NCBI GenBank assembly: GCA_022702705.1
Contig: CM040430.1
Span: forward strand, 67,965,982 to 68,029,981
Length of the DNA stretch: 64,000 bases
DNA from: Papilionanthe hookeriana x Papilionanthe teres
Taxonomy: Eukaryota > Streptophyta > Magnoliopsida > Asparagales > Orchidaceae
Direction of reading: 5' to 3'
A program made the position numbers and the translations under genes. The number at the start of each line of letters is the position of its first letter. Position 1 is the first letter of the stretch. This document shows, piece after piece, positions 34,520 through 45,593 of this stretch. The notes beneath the pieces are model-generated. The model saw nothing but the letters and a program-made list of their open reading frames with translations, had not been told where the DNA came from and did no database searches.

Positions 34520-35623
34520 ATGTTACCTTCACATTTAAAATTTGTCTTTGTTGGAAATTCGTTAACTTTACCTAATATTATTTCTTCTGAACTGAGTAAA
34601 GATCAAGAAGAAAAACTACTAGATGTGTTAAAGAATTATAAGAAAGCTTTTGGTTGGACTATTGCTGATATACGAGGAATAAGCCCTTCCATTTGTATGC
34701 ATAGATTTTTAATGGAAGAAAATTTTAAACCTACTATTGAACCGCAAAGAAGATTAAATCCTATTATGAAAGAGGTTGTTAAAAAAGAAATTGTTAAGTG
34801 GTTAGATGCTGGAATTATTTATCATATTTTGGATAGTCAATGGGTAAGTCCTATTCATTGTGTTCCGAAGAAAGGAGGCGTAACTGTCATTGTCAATGAT
34901 AAAAATGAACTAATTCCTACAAGACAAGTTACTGGATGACGAATTTGTATTTATTATAGGAAATTAAATGACGCCACTTGAAAGGATCATTTTCCTTTAC
35001 CTTTCTTGGATCAAATGCTTGATAAACTAGCTGGACACCCATATTTCTATTTTCTGGATGGATATTCTGGTTATCATCAATTACTTGTTGCTCCTGAGGA
35101 CCAAGAGAAAACAACATTTACAAGTCCTTATGGAACCTTTGCTTTTAGAAGAATGCCTTTTGGTTTATGTAATGCACCTGCAACTTTTCAAAGATGTATG
35201 ATGTCAATATTTTGTGATTTGATTGACAAAGGAATAGAAATATTCATGAACGATTTTTCAGTTTTTGGAACTTCTTTTGAATCTTGTTTGGAAAACATTT
35301 CCAAAGTTCTGAAAAGATGTGAAGAAACAAACTTAGTTCTTAACTGGGAAAAATGTCAATGCATGGTCACATAAGGCATTGTACTTGGTCACAAAGTTTC
35401 ACAAAAAGGGATGGAAGTAGATCAAGCAAAAGTGAAAATTATTGCTGAATTGCAACCACCTACTACTATTACTAATGTGAGAAGTTTTCTAGGTCATGCT
35501 GGATTTTACAGAAGATACATAATGGATTTTTCTAAAATTGCTAAACCTCTTTGTCATTTATTGGAAAAAGATGTGAAATTTGAATTTAACAAAGAATGTA
35601 TTAATGCTTTTAATTTTCTATAA
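34520..35623 (+). pseudogene. Reverse transcriptase, plus-strand Athila-like element (active site mutated)
   Basis: Pieces 34520-34939, 35006-35374 and 35411-35623. Motifs: ICMHRFLMEENFKP, QRRLNPIMKEVVKKEI, VSPIHCVPKKGG, then a TGA near 34938, YFLDGYSGYHQ with the first catalytic Asp, MPFGLCNAPATFQRCM, and FMNDFSVFG. The last would carry the paired catalytic Asp residues, but the first of the pair is Asn. The thumb continues with VRSFLGHAGFYRRYI. In-frame stops and the N-D site make this RT inactive. Confidence 0.92.
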
Positions 35624-35683
35624 GAAAAACTAATAACTGCACCTATCATTGTTGCACCTAATTGGAATAAATCTTTTGAATTA

Positions 35684-36040
35684 ATGTGTGATGCAAGTGA
35701 TTTTGCAATTGGAGCTGTATTAAGACAAAAATATGAGAAGGTTTTCAAAGTTGTATATTATGCTAGTAAAACTCTCACTGAAACACAAAGAAATTACAAT
35801 ACCACTGAGAAGGAGCTTCTAGCTATAGTATATGCCTTTGAAAAATTTAGACCTTATCTTCTTGGTACTAAATGCATAGTTCATACTGATCATTCTGCTA
35901 TTAAATATCTAATATCTAAGAAGGATTTTAAACCTAGATCGATAAGATGGGTTTTACTTCTACAAGAATTTGATTTTCAAATAGTAAATAGAAAAGGAAC
36001 TGAAAACTAAATTGCTGATCATTTGTCTAGAATTAAAAAT
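35684..36040 (+). pseudogene. RNase H domain, plus-strand Athila-like element
   Basis: LMCDASDFAIGAVL carries the first catalytic Asp. YYASKTL, the TTEKELLAIVYAFEKFRPYL helix with the Glu, VHTDHSAIKYL and an end IADHLSRI after a stop (36008-36010) follow in order. Confidence 0.9.
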
Positions 36041-37405
36041 AATATTATTTCGGAAGAAAATATAAATGAGAAATTTCCTAATGAATCTTTATATGTTATT
36101 CAAGGATGCAAAACACCTTGGTATGCTGATATTGTTAACTATTTAGTTAGCAATATTTTACCTTATGAATTGGATAACAAATTTATTAAGAAATTTAAAT
36201 ATGATGCTAAATCTTATATTTGGGAAGATCCTCATTTATTTATAATTGGAAGAGATTCTATAATTCGAAGATGTGTACCTTATGAGGAAACTTTTGCTAT
36301 TATTCAAAAATGTCATGATTCTGATTTTGGAGGACACTTTGGCATAAATAAAACTATATTTAAAATTTTAAATTCTGGATTTTATTGGCCTACCTTATTT
36401 AAAGATGTGAGACATTATGTGAAAACATGTGATCGATGTCAAAGGTTGGGAAATATATCTAGGAAGGATGAAATGCCTTTAAACTATATATTGGAAGTTG
36501 AAATTTTTGATATATGGGGTTTAGACTTTATGGGACCTTTTGTTCCATCATCTAGAAAAACTTATATTTTATTAGCGATTGATTATGTTTCAAAGTGGAT
36601 CGAAGTCGTTGCTTTACCAAACTCGTGATTCCAAAAGTGTTTCTAAATTCTTAAAGAAAATGATATTTTCAAGATTTGGAATGTCTAAGGTAACTATCAC
36701 TGATGGTGGAAGTCATTTCAGGAATGTAAGAATTTAATCGTTACTACAAAAATTTGGAATCAAACATAGAATTGCAATTGCTTATCACCCACAAATAAGT
36801 GGAATGGCTGAAGTATCAAACAGAGAAATTAAAAGAATTTTAGAGAAGACTGTTAATCCTAAAAGAACCGATTGGGTTGATAGACTTGATTCGCATTATG
36901 GGCTTATATAACGAGCTTATAAGACACCAATCGGAATGTCACCTTACCGATTAATTTATGGTAAACATTGTCACTTACCTGTTGAACTTGAACATAAAGC
37001 TTATTGGGCGATAAAGGAGTTTAATTTTAATTTGAATGAAGCAGGAGAAAAGAGATTATTGCAATTGAATGATATGGAAGAAATAAGAAATGAATCATAT
37101 GAAAATGCAAGGATTTATAAAGAGAAAAAGAAGATGTTACATATAAGAAAATTTCAGGAAAAATTTTTGAGCCTGGACAAGAAGTATTACTGTTTAATTC
37201 TCGTTTAAAACTTGTTCCTGGAAAATTAAGATCTAAATGGATTGGACCCTATATAATTAAGAAAGTATACCATTATGGAGTCATGGATATTAAAGACCCC
37301 AAAACAGGAAAAATTTTTAAAGTAAATGGATTAGGATTGAAGCCTTATTTGGGAGATATCAAAATGATTTATAAAGAGGCTTATGAATTGAGTCAACCTG
37401 ATTAA
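36041..37405 (+). pseudogene. Integrase, plus-strand Athila-like element (frameshifted)
   Basis: An HHCC zinc region (HDSDFGGHFG ... CDRCQRLG) in 36023-36628, then the catalytic core with WGLDFMGPF (first Asp). A frameshift follows near 36625. Core motifs continue in another frame: ITDGGSHFRN (second Asp, near 36700), then ISGMAEVSNREIKRIL (Glu, near 36800-36840). MSPYRLIYGKHCHLPVE follows at 36936-37208. The C-terminal part, with PGKLRSKWIGPY, runs to a stop near 37405. All three catalytic acids are readable but the gene is split by stops. Confidence 0.88.
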
Positions 37406-38056
37406 AGATTTACTTAAGTCGGGCTGACGACGTTAAACAAAGCGCTTTGTGGGAGGTAACCCATAATTATCTTTTGTTTTGAGTGCTTTTATGTTTTTAA
37501 TGTAAGGTTATGCTTCGATCTTGACTAATTTTATATTACTTCAGAAAAATTTGATGCTTATAAGTCTCTGTTGACTTAAGCTGAAGATTACTTTGAAGTA
37601 TATAAGATTTAGAAATTGAATCACTCTATTCTAAATATGAATAAAAAGGAGATCAAGTTAAACTTCATTATGATTGCTTATAATTTGTGTTATTGAGTAT
37701 AAATTACTCTTACCAGTATAATTTACCTATCTTGGAGAACGAAACTTTGAAATTTGATGATAAGGCGAAACGGCGTTGAACATAGTTCTGGCGCCTAGGC
37801 GCTAAGATTCGGCGCCTAAGCGCCCGAGTTAAACTATGTATCAACAGGTCCGGCGCCTAGGCGCTAGATTTGGCGCATAGGCGCTAGATTTGGAGCCTAA
37901 GCACCACGGTTACTGGGTCATGCAAAAACCAAAAATTTTCAGTTTATCACACTATTTTCACCTTTAAATCAACCCATCTTCATCCCTAACCATCAAGCAA
38001 TCAAAGTTTCATCCATTACACTTCATTCTTGAGAGATTTGAGAAATTTTTGAAGAA
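37406..38056 (+). other. Spacer after pol with GGCGCC-type palindrome cluster
   Basis: Non-coding. Four near-palindromes of the type GGCGCCTAGGCGCT occur at 37790-37803, 37811-37824, 37852-37865 and 37872-37885. Similar ones lie in U3 of the LTR. Confidence 0.75.
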
Positions 38057-38404
38057 ATGGAAGGAAGAAATCTTGGAGAAGAGGCTAGGGACAAGGTCTC
38101 AAAGGATCCTCAACCCTACTTCAATGGTTTCACCGCGGTAAGTTTAGAGAAAATTTATAGTCGCTTGGATAAGTTTGAAGCGGAGTTTAAAATCATTGGA
38201 GATCGCCTTCATGAGATGTTTCATCAGATTGAACATCTAGAATGGCAGATGAAACTTCAATTTGATCATTTTGCGGCTTATCAAGATGCTCAAGTTGAAA
38301 TGTATGCGAAGAATAAATGGATTGACGAAAAGAAGGCTACTGATTTCCCGAGAGCGTTAGTGATCTTTCCAAGCGGACTACACAATTTCCCTTGTGAAGA
38401 TTAG
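38057..38404 (+). CDS. Small coiled-coil ORF after integrase, function unknown
   Basis: A complete 115-residue frame from ATG 38057 to TAG. The middle (about 30-75) is heptad-like: IYSRLDKFEAEFKIIGDRLHEM and a following HLEWQMKLQFDHF stretch. It resembles the C-terminal part of the minus-strand frame 43766-44332 (HIDWTIKEQFDH, acidic end). It may be the remaining C-terminal part of a first 3' ORF whose N-terminal domain was lost. No signal peptide or membrane segment. Decayed neighbours make expression doubtful. Confidence 0.5.
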   Translation: MEGRNLGEEARDKVSKDPQPYFNGFTAVSLEKIYSRLDKFEAEFKIIGDRLHEMFHQIEHLEWQMKLQFDHFAAYQDAQVEMYAKNKWIDEKKATDFPRALVIFPSGLHNFPCED

Positions 38405-39199
38405 AGTATTCTGGTAATGAGATCATTATTATCTGGTTTGTTGAGTCGTTATATCGATGTAGTGAATCGATTCTATTTGTGTATTTGCTTTCATGTTCAA
38501 TGTGTGTTGTTTTTGCTTAGAAATGGTTGTGTTTGATTGTGTATTAGGAACTTGAATCAAGTATGATACTTATCTGGAATATATTGAGCTAATATTGAAG
38601 GTTATAAATGGAATTTAGTGAAGTTTGATTTAAACTTTATGTTTGATTGGTGGATTTAATAGTTAATTTTTAAAATTTTTGGAAAATGTTTTGGAAGTTA
38701 GAAACTGAAGCCCTACTCTAATGTGAGTAATTGGAAGTTGAATTTATGAATTTTGGTGGAAAATTAAATTTAAAAATACTTTTTTGTGAAAGGCGAGTTT
38801 GGCGCCTAGGCGCCAGAATTCGGCCTAAGCGCCTGTTCGGCCTGTACCCGAAAAATTCCTTAAATACCCCCAAAAGCCATTATGGACGCCTAAGCCTTCT
38901 TCTTCCTCCATTTTTCGCGAAAATCAGCTTTTAGAATCCATTTTGAGGTCAAAAAATCAAGGATTTGGGCATGAAACCACACAATTTCTTTGTCTCAAGG
39001 TCAGATCTACACTTTAAACCATTTATTTTCGATTTTCACCATAGATTTCCCTAGGTTTTGCTAAGAACCGAAATTTTGAAAAAAATTTTGATTTTTAGTG
39101 ATTTCTTTGGATTTTTAAAATTATTTTAAATTTTCTAAACTTAAAAAGAGTTTAAATTTTTTATTCCTAAATTTGTTCTTGTTTTTTTTTCACGTTTAG
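38405..39199 (+). other. Spacer upstream of the 3' ORF with a perfect GGCGCC palindrome
   Basis: Non-coding, AT-rich, except for a perfect 14-base palindrome GGCGCCTAGGCGCC at 38801-38814. A related GC-rich stretch reaches 38835. The element's 3' ORF begins at 39200. Confidence 0.65.
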
Positions 39200-40366
39200 A
39201 TGGCTCCGAAATCTAAACGCGGGAAGGCACGAGACAACTTCGATAACGAAGAAATTTTCTATCATGTGCTGCGCATTTTCGATTCCACGAATTTGCGACG
39301 TCGAGGAAGTTCATTTCAGAACGAAGTTTCTACCATCCGGGGGAAATTATTGAAAACACTATTGTTGTGCACAACTGGTAACGATTCTGTTACTCCACTG
39401 CTGTTGCTGTTATCCCTATAGTTCAAGAGTTTTATGCAAATTTTCTGGATGCCGAAGATTATGAAGTTTTTGTCAGAGGTGTCAGATTAGGATTTACTCT
39501 TGAAAGAATCAATGTATTTTATGGCCTGCCACCGACTATAGAGTGCCACTATTCTAGATTATCTCCATCTGAGGGAGATTTGGATATGATCATTGCTTAT
39601 TTGATCGACGGTATCGGATCTTGGAAGATCGAGAACGGAAAAAGGGTAAAGTTCAAATCCTCCAAGTTAAATGGTATTTCTAAAGCATGGCACTATTTTA
39701 TTTCCGCAAGATTGTTACCTTCCAACCACCCGAGTGAAGTGACTATGAGATCGAGCGATCTTAAACTAATGCATTCCGGAAAGGAAGCCTATTGATGTCG
39801 GCGATATTATTTATGATTCCGTGGATTCTACTATGAGATCCAAAGACTTCGTTGGATCGGGATTCCCATCTCTGATTTATTCATTATGTATTAGCAATGG
39901 AGTCACTGCAGATATTTCAGAGGAAATGTTGAAGACTACTAAGCCGATTGGTCAGGAGAGCATTAGCATATAAGATCATCTTCAAGGGAAGAGATCGACT
40001 GCTCCTTCTTCTTCTGCAACCACTCCAGGTAGACCTTCTACTTCCCCACCTTCTACTTCGCCGAGCCACCATCGAGTTTCGGGAGTCAATGCATGATCGA
40101 TTTATCGAGCGACAGCAGGAGTTATTTCAAACTCACTCTGTAGCGTTGATACTATTGATAGGAAACTTGATCATTTATCCGATTATACCTGGAGGAAGAG
40201 TAGCTATGATGCCGAGTATGATGAAGCCCTCGTCGATTTCCGAAGCGTGGGCATGATGTTAGTTTCCCTACTTTTCCTAGTTTCACACCATTTGTTGATC
40301 CTAAGGATGTTGAGTTTTCCTTTGGTGACGATGATGATGATGATGAGGCTACAACCAGTGACTAGT
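39200..40366 (+). pseudogene. Athila-type 3' ORF (Transposase_32-like), plus-strand element
   Basis: ATG 39200 gives a basic start (MAPKSKRGKARDNF). After a frameshift near 39420 the protein continues with VQEFYANFLDAEDYEVFVRG, INVFYGLP, LIDGIGSWK and AWHYFISARLLPSNHPSEVT. A further shift near 39780 leads to PIDVGDIIYDSV. It ends with a Ser/Pro/Thr-rich stretch, a short helical region and an acidic tail (runs of Asp near 40325-40350). It matches the minus-strand copy at 28301-29423. A plant retroelement-specific domain of unknown function. Confidence 0.8.
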
Positions 40367-41659
40367 AGTTGATAGATCTCTATGTTGTGCTACTTTGTTG
40401 TTAGTTTGTTTTGTTTGGTTTGTTTGTTTAGTTTGATGTTTGATGTATGTTGATTTGTTTATGTACTTGTGTGGATTGATTAGTGTTAAGATTCTGTTGT
40501 TAGAATATTCTTAGACTGAGATTAGAGTTAATTTATGATATGTTTATTTCAGTCTACTGCTTAGTAATTAGTAATTTTGCTCTGCTTTTATTTTGTTTTA
40601 AATTTAGTATAATCATAAAAATTAGCATGCTTATTTTTTATACCTACTTCAATTTTATCTTTATTATTCATAAAAGCAAGAGTAGAAGTAAATTTTTCTT
40701 TTTAAGATCGTTTTTACATACTTATAAAAATTTCCTTTTTAAAATTATGATTTTCTTTCTCTCATACTTACAAATTTTCATAGAATACCAAAACTTAAGT
40801 TTGGGGGAAGGGAAAATACAATCAAATTTAAATTTTATTTGCCCTTAAAGAGCTAATATTTTCTTAAAATAAAAACTTTTTAACATAACTTAAGGAATGA
40901 ATAATCTATTTTAGATCACTTTTATTTTTGAAATTATAAACAATTTAGTGAACTTAACCAAAATTTTAATAACTTTGATTGATTTTAAGAATAAAATTAT
41001 TTAACTTAAAGAAGAATAAGATTAAGGAATTTTTCTATTCATGGTAGAAATAATGGAATTTTAGAAGTATTAAGTAATAAAAAATTATCACTTGACAAAA
41101 GAAAAGATTGAAAATCTTTTTGAATTTTTATTCATGTTATAAAAATTAAGTGGAAATGTATAAGTTTGGAAAATATAAGTTAAGGATAGTGAAGTTCAAA
41201 ATCATTAATAGGCTATCCAGATATAGTAATTCTCTCTATATATAAAATAAAAAAAATGAGAGAGGAGAAGCTTGAGGAAATGCCTAATCAAAAATTGGCT
41301 TCACTTGAATTATCTTATTGAAGGAAAACTAGTTACATATTTTACTTAATTTTTATGCATGAATCTTTATTTAGGAAAGGTTTTTCAAGAAGATCTTTTT
41401 CTTGTAAATAATCTATGAGATCTTAATATAATAAACTTCTATTATTTTCAAAATGGATGAAAAATTTGAAATCTTATGATTTGGTAGTTGAATATTCTTT
41501 AAATTCTTAAAATTAAACCTAGTTAGTGAAATTCGGTTAATAATTTACTAAAGAATTTATAAAATAAAAAATTTTAAGGAATCTTAAATATTTATCTTTT
41601 ATTCCAAAGGTTATATATTTTATATAGTAAAAAGGGTTACATGATGACAAGTAACATTT
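40367..41659 (+). other. 3' UTR of the plus-strand Athila-like element
   Basis: About 1.3 kb of AT-rich non-coding sequence. The frame at 40540-40848 is Phe/Ile/Leu-rich because of base composition and is not called. Its segment near 41255-41345 matches the old element's 3' UTR. Confidence 0.7.
40795..40818 (+). other. Second polypurine tract, about 860 bases before the 3' LTR
   Basis: Contains AAGTTTGGGGGAAGGGAAAA, sharing its first 12 bases with the tract next to the 3' LTR. The old element has a matching G-run at 3071-3080, about 900 bases from its own tract. Confidence 0.55.
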
Positions 41660-41674
41660 AAGTTTGGGGGATTT
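41660..41674 (+). other. Polypurine tract of the plus-strand Athila-like element
   Basis: AAGTTTGGGGGATTT directly before the 3' LTR start TGATCC. Confidence 0.85.
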
Positions 41675-43509
41675 TGATCCATAAAAAAATACCTATTTTA
41701 TGCCTTGATTTTTATCAATTTCTAAGGATATTATGCTTTAATGAAAGGTATTTTTGTGTTTTTGGATGTGGGTGATGTAAAAAGGTCCAAAAAAGGAAAA
41801 AGAGTGAAAAAGGAGAAAAAAAGGAGCAAAAATGGAGCAAAATACAAGAATCATAAAAAATTTGACGACTTTTGGAAGGTTATTTTGACGGAGTGAGCGG
41901 TTATTGGACATTCTAGAAGACTGGCAGTTGTTCCTTGATAATAGGACATGTGATACATTGCATTTGGATGCTCCAAAACGGTTTTAATCGCGAAGAGGTG
42001 CGAGCCAAAGTGAAGAGGTGTGAAGAACTGGACGCGGTGTCCGGCGCCTAGGCTCCAGATTCTGGCGCCTAGGCACCAGACAGATCATCTAGAAGATTTA
42101 TTAAATTTGAACATGTTTTGAAGAGGTGCCTCAAGGCAACCCTTGAAGCCTATAAATAGGAGTCCACTCCTTCAGAAAATGGTGCCCCCATTGTATCACC
42201 TATCTCTTAGACACTTTAGGATCTCTCATCCTTAGAGAGAGAAATAGAGAGAGAAATTTAGGGCCACTTTTATTTAGTTTAGTGAGTTTATTTTCAAGTT
42301 GTTGCATTTGGAGTTCATTACACTGTGGAGTCAGTAGGAATCAGAAGATCTGTAGAAGGAATATTTTAGATAAGTATTTTATTTTTGATTCAAAGTTTAT
42401 TTATTATGTTTTGTTGTTTATATTCAATGTGTTCTGAGTAGTTAGTTTACTTTCTTCCTTCAATTATGAAAAGATAAATAAGATAATATAAAATTCGATG
42501 GAGAATTGAAAATCAAAATATTTTCAAAACATTGTGATGATATTAATACTCGATCTTACTTTACTTTTTAAATTGGCCATTTAAATTGTTAAAACCTGTT
42601 GAAGAGTTTTGAGACCTAGAAGGAGAAGAACTCTTAACTTGTAGATGTCACATGATTCCTTGGGTAGTCGAAGGCCATGCGCGAGCTATTCAAGGTGAAG
42701 TGCAAATAAATAAGAAGATATGATTTAAAGGGCGTAGAATTGATAAGTTTTTAGAGTGACAGACTAAATTCTTATAATTTGATTTATAGATAAGGAAAGG
42801 GTCACTAGTAGGGCCGACCATAGCCACCCCTGGACATCTAGTAGTCTGAGCCTAGATTAACCCATTTTTCTAACAATACATCCGGACCTGATCTGTAGAT
42901 TAACCAATGTTCTTTGCGCCTGGATCAAAGGGTAAAGAATAGGAATGCTTCTATTTGGTACAATACCATAAAATAGATTCTCCAACGAATATTAAATTAT
43001 CTTAAAAATCTTGGATTAATTGAAAGGAAGAAAGTTGTTTGTTTATGCTGTTTTCACAAAATCATTGTCTTATTATTGTTTTCTTTATCTGCATCTAGTA
43101 AATTAAAAGTAATTTATAGTTAGATTAAAATACAAAAAGATTTTGAAATACAATATTTAAAAATTTATTACCCTTTTTCTCCGTGGGATCGATACTGGGG
43201 TCTTTATTTCAAAGCCCATTATTACTTGAAACAATACGTATACTTGCGTAGTACCCAAAAATTATATAAAATATTTTCCTTTAAAATTATATTTTGCTAT
43301 ATAAACATATATTTAAAAAGTATTAATCACTAACGGCCTAGCATTCAGTAGCAATCAAGTTTTATTTAATGCTATTGCCGTAAATTAAAATTTGGTACAC
43401 ATTTATATAGCAAGTTATTCCGGGTCATGTGTTTCGCGCCTTTGCCAGAAATTAAATTTTCTAGCAGTGGTAACAAATTCTTGTATTTGGAAATACAAAA
43501 ATCGGGTCA
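41675..43509 (+). repeat. 3' LTR of the plus-strand Athila-like element
   Basis: Collinear with 30134-32017 with few differences. It lacks about 50 bases around 41858, which in the 5' LTR hold the two GGCGCC motifs at 30328-30362, and it has an extra pair at 42043-42077. The TATA box is at 42151-42158. Confidence 0.95.
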
Positions 43510-43514
43510 ATAAG
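43510..43514. repeat. Target-site duplication, right copy (ATAAG)
   Basis: Matches 30129-30133 and directly follows the LTR end GTCA. Confidence 0.88.
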
Positions 43515-43765
43515 TAAACACTAAAATCTAAGCACACACAATGAAATTAAGCATATCAAATCAAAATTTAAATTACAAAGCAAACCAAAGTAAATTCTAA
43601 ACACTCCAAACAGAATTAAGTAAAGTAAACTAAACACACATCAAACATAAGTAGAATTCAGTAATCACTCCACATCGGTTTCAGAACTATCTTCCTCTCT
43701 AATATCTCTAATAGATTGTTGATGCACGAACAAATTGTAAATGGATGAAATGGGAATTCATCAGA
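43515..43765 (-). other. Spacer of the old Athila-like element
   Basis: AT-rich, non-coding; continuous with 29424-30128 before the plus-strand element inserted. Confidence 0.55.
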
Positions 43766-44375
43766 TTAATCCTCAGAAAATACAACAATCTTCTTCATCA
43801 GATTAATCAGGCCCATCGCAATCCAACCAGTGTGATCAAATTGTTCCTTAATCGTCCAATCTATATGATCAAATAAATCAGAAATATTATTGATTGCTAT
43901 CATAACATTTTGTACCTTTTTTTCCAACTGTTTGATTCTCTTCAGTATCATTCTGGAACTTTCAGGAAAATAGAGCTGAATCGGTTCTGAAGTTTGAGTT
44001 GGTTGATCAACAAGTAGATTCATATCATCTTCATCTCCTAGTATTTGGTAGTCACAAATATTAGTTGAATCAGTAAGCCTCCAGGGAAGAAGAATCTTTT
44101 TCCCAACTCTCATATGGAACTTGTGATTTACTACAAAGAGAAATATGGTGGAAGGGTGTCCAAGCCCATATTTAGATCCATGAACAATTAATCCTAAAAC
44201 TGATTTCACAATTATATTACCAATATCAATCGACCTCCCAGTTTGATTATAGAAATTCAAAATGGCACTTTCCTTGGTTACCTTCCTGATCTTCAAAGTT
44301 GGAAATACTTTGCCGAAATAAAGTAATGCCACTGCTTTGATGCAGAAGGGAAACTAATATATCTATTTAAAAATA
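43766..44375 (-). pseudogene. First 3' ORF of the old element, fused to truncated RT by a deletion
   Basis: Frame 43766-44332 begins inside the Transposase_32-like domain (KVFPTLKIRKVTKESAILNFYNQTGRSIDIGNIIV, here read as the counterpart of the LLPS...RAIL...IDIG blocks). It then gives LGHPSTIFLFV, KKILLPWRLTD and a C-terminal coiled-coil stretch (MILKRIKQLEKKVQNV) with an acidic end. Upstream, at about 44375, the sequence switches abruptly from RT coding (CVPKKGGVTV) to this ORF, so the rest of RT, RNase H, integrase and the ORF start are missing. Together with 28301-29423 it implies two related 3' ORFs in one element, or two joined elements. Confidence 0.68.
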
Positions 44376-44987
44376 AAGTAATACTTCAACAGTCACTCCT
44401 CCCTTTTTCGGTACACAATGTATTGGACTTACTCAAGCACTATCTGAAATAGGATAAATAATTCCAGTATCCAACCATTCTAAAATCTCTTTCTTAACTA
44501 CTTCTTTCATTATAGGGTTCAGTCTTCTTTGTGGATCAACTCTCGGTTTATGTTCATCATCTAATAAAATTCTATACATACAAATCGAAGGACTAACTCC
44601 CTTAAGATCTAACAAAGTCCATCCAAAAGCTTTCTTGTATCTTTTTAAAGTTTCCAATAGTTTTTGTTCTTGATAATCATTTAACTCTAAAGATACTATA
44701 ATTGTTAAGGTAAAAGATTCTCCTAAAAACATATACTTTAAATGATTAGGGAGAATTTTCATCTCAAGTTCAGGAGGTTTTATGATAAATGGAATTAAGC
44801 TTTTATTTCCACCTTCCATAGTGTCTAATATTTTGAATCCGTCCTGAACATACTCCAACTCTTCATTCTTCTCATTATCTGAATTTTCATCATCTTTAAT
44901 TTCTTCTTCATATATCTTTTTATATTCATCTTCTTTTTCAAATATATTTGTGAAATGATCATTTCTCACATAATCACAGACCTCCAT
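44376..44987 (-). pseudogene. Truncated N-terminal reverse transcriptase of the old element
   Basis: Acidic pre-RT region, then FTLTIIVSLELNDYQEQKLLETLKRYKKAFGW-type text, SPSICMYRILLDDEHKP, QRRLNPIMKEVVKKEILEWL and ending VSPIHCVPKKGGVTV. It is homologous to 34520-34900. The palm with its active site is deleted. Confidence 0.85.
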
Positions 44988-45470
44988 CCTAAAACATTCA
45001 ATATTTTTTTTTCTATTGAGGGATACTTCATAGATTTTAAAATATTAAAAGTCACCTCTTGATCATTAACTCTCATAGTTAATTCTCCATTTTGAACATC
45101 AATTACCACTCTTCCAGTAGCAAGGAATGGTCTTCCCAAATTATTTAGAATTTCTTTATCTTCCTCCATATCAGGTACAATAAAGTCCACAGGAAAGATA
45201 AATATATCCACTTTTACAAACACATCTTCCACCACTCCTTTAGTGTAAGTAATGGAACGATCGGCCAACTGAAGAGTCACATATGTAGGATAAATTTCTC
45301 TTATTCCCAACCTTTTGAAAGTTGATAAAGGCATAAGATTAATAATCGCTCTCAAATCACATAAAGCCTTTTCGAAAAAAATTTTATCTATAGCACACGG
45401 AATAGTGAAACTACCAGGATCTTTAAGTTTTTCAGGAAGCTTCTACTGAATTATTTAACTACACTCTCCA
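44988..45470 (-). pseudogene. Protease region of the old element
   Basis: LMPLSTFKRLGI, VTLQLADRSITY and NNLGRPFLATGRV match the protease of the plus-strand element. A GSFTIPCAI-like block lies just upstream, near 45400. The catalytic segment is read as RAIINLMP, so the D-x-G-A motif is destroyed. Confidence 0.8.
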
Positions 45471-45593
45471 CTACGTGCAACAGCTTCATGATCTGTAAAG
45501 TTTCATTTCTTTCTCAAAATATCCTTCATAAACTTGGCATAGTCAGGCATCTGTTCTAATGCTTTAACAAAAGGAATATATATCGTTAATTTC

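Larger units (their letters stand above)
30134..43509 (+). mobile_element. Full-length 13.4 kb Athila-like Ty3/gypsy retrotransposon
   Basis: LTRs of 1884 and 1835 bases with TGAT...GTCA ends, a tRNA-Asp-type primer site, gag, protease, RT, RNase H and integrase in order, then a small coiled-coil ORF, a 3' ORF, a long 3' UTR and a polypurine tract. The target duplication is ATAAG. The LTRs are nearly identical by eye (a few differences per 200 bases), so this is the youngest LTR element here. Even so the coding part has many stops and a mutated RT active site, suggesting it was already defective when it moved. Confidence 0.93.

Noticed and set aside
40540..40848. Hydrophobic 102-residue frame in the 3' UTR that could suggest a membrane or envelope protein
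   Set aside because: Composition is explained by T-rich DNA. No start context, no homologous frame at the same place in the old relative.
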